Positions 37,103 to 39,393 of a stretch of DNA of 39,393 nt are shown piece by piece; the stretch's first letter is position 1; each line of letters opens with the position of its first letter. Both the position numbers and the translations under genes were made by a program. Below the pieces are notes generated by a model. The model was not told the origin of the DNA. It ran no database searches and worked only from the letters and a program-made list of their open reading frames with translations. This stretch comes from Clostridiales bacterium (lineage in GTDB: Bacteria > Bacillota > Clostridia > Oscillospirales > Acutalibacteraceae). The stretch is taken from the NCBI GenBank assembly GCA_019422525.1, contig JAHZDE010000017.1, positions 1 through 39,393 of the forward strand. Reading direction: 5' to 3'.

Positions 37103-37882
37103 TTACCAACAATACGGGCACGGCGAATAGCCGATATACGCGCAATATTTGATATTATGTGCCCAGTATTCGTCTGCGTTTTGGAATGTATCGCACCAAT
37201 AGTTGTGGTAGTATGGAGAACCGTCAACAATAAAGCCGATGCTGCTATTCAGCATTGCTGATTCTTCTCTCATACTCCTTATAATATTTTGCTTCGAGTC
37301 GACCTTCTCTTGAAGCGAAGAAATCTCCTTCTCTGCCTCCTCTAAATCCATTGAACAATTTGAATACAGCCAAACAAATGCCGACGAAAGGCAGACCAGA
37401 ACGGCCAGCATAATAAAAAAGCCCATCTTGAAATAATTTTTCCCAGCGTTCTTTTCCCGTTCCTGCGGTAGTTTAAAATTTGATCTGTATACCTCAACAA
37501 TAGGAGCCGGCTCCACTTTCGCCACAGCGCAGCTTGTTTCTGCTTGCAGATTTTCAGGTGACTTCATCTCAACAATGGAAAGGCGTCCCTTAGAACTCAA
37601 AATATGGCTCCCTATTTTGTAGAATATAATACCCCAAATCAGAGCGGGTGCAAATGTTCCAACATTATCCCCCGCCACGAAACGCAGAGCCATGAACAAA
37701 ATGGCAACTGTGATTGTGTAGAGAATACAAAGCAGACGGAATCTCTTTTTCAAAATTGGTTTTTTCCAAATTAGCGCAAACAGAAGAGGCCCTGCCCCAT
37801 AGGCTAACAATGTTATAGCCATTGCCAACAATATGCTCATGAAATACAAATTAGGGTTTTCAGAGAACGTTGAATAATCCAT
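37103..37882 (-). CDS. multi-helix membrane protein with C-terminal metal-binding-like motif (candidate lysogenic-conversion gene)
   Basis: The protein has 259 residues. Membrane segments are visible at about 15-38 (MSILLAMAITLLAYGAGPLL), 48-68 (LLCILYTITVAILFMALRFV), 76-92 (FAPALIWGIIFYKIGSHI) and 153-172 (GFFIMLAVLVCLSSAFVWLY). A short coiled coil follows (LEEAEKEISSLQEKVDSKQN). The last 40 residues read YYHNYWCDTF ... AHNIKYCAYIGYSPCPYCW. The H...C...GYsPC.yC order resembles the Ada-type zinc motif of nuclease and surface proteins. It lies between integrase and repressor, a classic place for superinfection-exclusion genes. Confidence 0.75.
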   Translation of the reverse strand: MDYSTFSENPNLYFMSILLAMAITLLAYGAGPLLFALIWKKPILKKRFRLLCILYTITVAILFMALRFVAGDNVGTFAPALIWGIIFYKIGSHILSSKGRLSIVEMKSPENLQAETSCAVAKVEPAPIVEVYRSNFKLPQEREKNAGKNYFKMGFFIMLAVLVCLSSAFVWLYSNCSMDLEEAEKEISSLQEKVDSKQNIIRSMREESAMLNSSIGFIVDGSPYYHNYWCDTFQNADEYWAHNIKYCAYIGYSPCPYCW

Positions 37883-37901
37883 ATCATTTCCCTCCTCAGA
37901 A

Positions 37902-38525
37902 TTATCTTACTAAGCTAATAAAGTGCGTTGCTTTTCCCAGTACATGAACTCTTGCCATCTCTTCTCCCCAAAACACGAATGGCGTGCAAGTTGGGTTTTC
38001 TGGTTCTAACACGATTCGATCCTCAAACTTCCGAAATCTTTTCAAAGTAGCCTCTTCATTATCAACTCGAATGGCAGCGATCTCCCCATTCTCGACCTCA
38101 TCTTGCTGTCGAATGCATACAATATCCCCATTGAAGATGCGAGCGTTTATCATGCTCTCTCCTTTGCAGATCAGTGTAAAATCACAGTGAATATACTCAG
38201 GCACTTCATCGTATCCCTCAATATTCCCATCAGCAAGTATCGGTTCTCCGCAAGCAATCCGGCCTAACCGCGGGACCCTTCTTGTGTGCGGCATTGAATG
38301 AATGTTAGTTGGAAGGTCGTAATTCCCTTCCCACCCCATAAGATAAGCTGGAGGAACATCTAATGCATCCGCAATCTTTTCCAGTTTGTCAAGTGGTATA
38401 TTTGTGATAATTCCGTTTTCATACTTGAATATTGTCTGTTTTGTCGTTCCACAAATTTCCCCAAGCTCAGTCTGAGAAATTCCTTTTTCTTTTCTCACTT
38501 TTGCAATTCTTTTTCCTATATTCAT
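37902..38525 (-). CDS. CI-like lysogenic repressor (HTH + S24 peptidase)
   Basis: The protein has 207 residues from the ATG at 38525 (AAGGGGTGTGAG upstream). Residues 1-60 are an XRE helix-turn-helix (RIAKVRKEKGISQTELGEIC, GTTKQTIFKYENG). The C-terminal half is a LexA/S24 dimerisation-autocleavage domain: LGRIACGEPILAD contains the expected cleavage pair (Cys-Gly here instead of Ala-Gly), CKGESMINARI the serine and EEATLKRF the lysine. RecA-stimulated self-cleavage is expected, so the lysogen should respond to DNA damage. It represses the divergent Cro-like promoter through the operators at 38547-38644. Confidence 0.92.
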   Translation of the reverse strand: MNIGKRIAKVRKEKGISQTELGEICGTTKQTIFKYENGIITNIPLDKLEKIADALDVPPAYLMGWEGNYDLPTNIHSMPHTRRVPRLGRIACGEPILADGNIEGYDEVPEYIHCDFTLICKGESMINARIFNGDIVCIRQQDEVENGEIAAIRVDNEEATLKRFRKFEDRIVLEPENPTCTPFVFWGEEMARVHVLGKATHFISLVR

Positions 38526-38554
38526 TATCTCACACCCCTTCTTTTCGTAACTTA

Positions 38555-38582
38555 ATAATATCACATATTTTTGCAAAATCAA
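38555..38582 (-). promoter_or_regulatory. repressor promoter (PRM-like)
   Basis: Minus strand TTGATT (38582-38577), 16 bases, TATTAT (38560-38555). Start point expected near 38548, giving a short leader before the ATG at 38525. The weak operator overlaps the -10, so the repressor or Cro-like protein can turn it down. Confidence 0.6.
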
Positions 38583-38594
38583 GCAAAAAATAAC

Positions 38595-38623
38595 TTGACA
38601 GGTCACTTTATCCGTTGTATTAT
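38595..38623 (+). promoter_or_regulatory. early rightward promoter (PR-like)
   Basis: TTGACA (38595-38600), 17-base spacer, TATTAT (38618-38623): five of six bases match in the -10 and all six in the -35. Operators overlap the -35 and the start region. It drives the Cro-like gene and probably the early operon. Confidence 0.85.
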
Positions 38624-38666
38624 TTTAGTAACCCCAAAAGTTACGTTTATATAAGGAGGTATTGCA

Positions 38667-38867
38667 ATGGTTGCAACCGATAAACTTCGTGGGATTATAT
38701 ACGAGCGCGGAACTTCTCAAAGAAAAGTTGCTTCTGCACTTGGAATAACCGAAAAAACATTCTATAGCAAGATGAAAAAGGGCGTTTTCGGAACAGATGA
38801 AGTTGAAAAGATGGTCGAACTCCTTAATATCCACAATCCAGCAGAAATTTTTTTAGTCAAAAAGTAA
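38667..38867 (+). CDS. Cro-like HTH regulator
   Basis: The protein has 66 residues. IIYERGTSQRKVASALGITE followed by KTFYSKMKKGVFGTDEVEKM is a clear XRE/Cro helix-turn-helix. The C-terminus is HNPAEIFLVKK. AAGGAGG precedes the ATG. It lies divergent from the repressor and first in the rightward early operon, as Cro does. Its own stop codon overlaps the perfect operator at 38864-38880. Confidence 0.88.
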   Translation: MVATDKLRGIIYERGTSQRKVASALGITEKTFYSKMKKGVFGTDEVEKMVELLNIHNPAEIFLVKK

Positions 38868-38929
38868 CTTATTAAGTTACTATCTTCTCGGCCTATCTGA
38901 CCAGTCCGCCAGCTAAAAAGGAGGTCCGT

Positions 38930-39148
38930 ATGGAAACACCTGTATTTGCAAACGAAAAGGGCTGTGCCCTTCTGGCCGCCATCGACGCCGGGATCATTCC
39001 CGAAACGGAAAGCGGCTATGACACAGCCCGATTTGATAAGTTCTGGTCTCTGTATCTGCGAAATCTGGCCCAAGTCTACAGGGCCTCAGAGCAGGGCGGA
39101 AAAGAGCAGCTCCACAAGCTGCCCGATCAAGGCGCCGATCACCAGTAA
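38930..39148 (+). CDS. small early protein
   Basis: The protein has 72 residues. ETPVFANEKGCALLAAIDAG, then IIPETESGYDTARFDKFWSL and YLRNLAQVYRASEQGG is a pattern I recognise in the second position of clostridial phage early operons. The last 14 residues (EQLHKLPDQGADHQ) run over the convergent minus-strand gene and look less natural, so the original end may have been altered. RBS AAAAAGGAGGTCCGT. Function unknown. Confidence 0.65.
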   Translation: METPVFANEKGCALLAAIDAGIIPETESGYDTARFDKFWSLYLRNLAQVYRASEQGGKEQLHKLPDQGADHQ

Positions 39149-39393
39149 GAGGACTTGATACCAGCGGTCCAGCTTCTTCCGCTTTTCCATGATCTTCTCA
39201 TGGTCATAAGTGGCAAGGGCGCAAAGGCCGTCCTGCGTGGCAAAGATGGCTTCCAGGTCTCTCTGCACATCTGCGGAGCAATATCCCCTTGGCTTTGCCA
39301 TCAGCCACCGCAGCATGTCCGCTTCACGTTCTGTTAAGTCAGAAAACCGGACGCCCTGGATGGTCCTTCGCAGCATTTCCGCTTGTTCGGAAG
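39086..39393 (-). CDS. coiled-coil protein with C-terminal membrane helix (5' end possibly beyond window)
   Basis: At least 96 residues are read from an ATG at 39376, and the frame stays open to the window edge, so the true start may lie outside. The sequence is GVRFSDLTEREADMLRWLMA, CSADVQRDLEAIFATQDGL, TYDHEKIMEKRKKLDR, then one membrane helix (WYQVLLLVIGALIGQLVELL). The architecture is like the XhlA-like gene at 21484-21810. It is unexpected on this strand in the early region. It overlaps the plus-strand gene by 63 bases at its 3' end. Confidence 0.55.
   Translation of the reverse strand, partial: SEQAEMLRRTIQGVRFSDLTEREADMLRWLMAKPRGYCSADVQRDLEAIFATQDGLCALATYDHEKIMEKRKKLDRWYQVLLLVIGALIGQLVELLFSALL

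Larger units (their letters stand above)
38547..38880. promoter_or_regulatory. operator set GTAAC-N7-GTTAC of the immunity switch
   Basis: Four sites of 17 bases: a weak one (38547-38563, GTAAC then ATATCA), ATAAC-N7-GTCAC (38590-38606), GTAACCCCAAAAGTTAC (38628-38644) and the perfect palindrome GTAACTTATTAAGTTAC (38864-38880). The first overlaps the repressor -10, the second the Cro-side -35, the third the Cro-side start point, and the fourth the stop codon of the Cro-like gene. Confidence 0.8.

Overview
The window carries the genes of one temperate, short-tailed (podovirus-like) phage of a moderately GC-rich Firmicute. A gut clostridium of the Oscillospiraceae/Lachnospiraceae kind is the likeliest host. 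That host guess rests on family resemblance: many small Lar-type and other zinc-ribbon proteins, YopX- and DUF551-like proteins, a pentapeptide/DUF5758-like protein and strong AGGAGG ribosome sites. No host housekeeping gene, rRNA or tRNA was recognised.

Layout. (1) 1-10801, plus strand: early region. It holds a pentapeptide-repeat protein cut by the window edge, a membrane-anchored 3D-domain protein, small HTH and zinc-ribbon proteins, ERF annealase, SSB, a DUF6291-like replication protein, a Holliday-junction-resolvase-like nuclease, a PAPS-reductase-like protein, a half-length sliding-clamp-like protein, about a dozen small accessory genes and a BRO-type antirepressor. (2) A two-sided terminator at 10801-10836 separates this from the convergent late operon. 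(3) 10835-32994, minus strand: late operon. In transcription order it encodes small terminase, a small membrane protein, a head-tail adaptor, a zinc-ribbon protein, scaffold, capsid, large terminase, a gp10-like tail protein, portal, fibre genes, small virion/lysis-linked proteins, holin, amidase, an HTH protein, further small virion proteins and two large internal (ejection) proteins. No tape-measure protein was seen, which fits a podovirus. (4) 32995-33935: a long non-coding stretch with hairpins and repeats upstream of the small terminase. (5) 33936-35577: an accessory module of a ribbon-helix-helix-like protein and a VRR-NUC nuclease facing a coiled-coil gene. Two good sigma-A promoters and three identical-form palindromes lie between them, and a small unknown gene follows. 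(6) 35640-38930: a putative attP with phased arm repeats, tyrosine integrase, a 259-aa membrane protein, an S24-type repressor, and a divergent Cro-like gene with a readable operator set. (7) 38930-39393: a small early gene, then a minus-strand membrane protein reaching the edge.

How it works together (inference). The repressor and Cro-like protein compete for GTAAC-N7-GTTAC operators that overlap both promoters of the switch. On induction, rightward early transcription supplies recombination (ERF, SSB, resolvase) and replication factors, and the antirepressor is the last early gene. The leftward late operon then builds, fills and releases virions. Because phage genes lie on both sides of the putative attP, and joining the two window ends would give a conventional circular order of about 39.4 kb, the sequence looks more like an unintegrated or circularly permuted genome than an integrated prophage. 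The join itself cannot be verified here.

The most interesting items are the RHH/VRR-NUC/coiled-coil module with its operators, the membrane protein between integrase and repressor, the half-length clamp, the paired structured terminators ahead of two structural genes, the hairpin cluster ahead of terS, and a 19-bp ribosome-site repeat at successive gene junctions.
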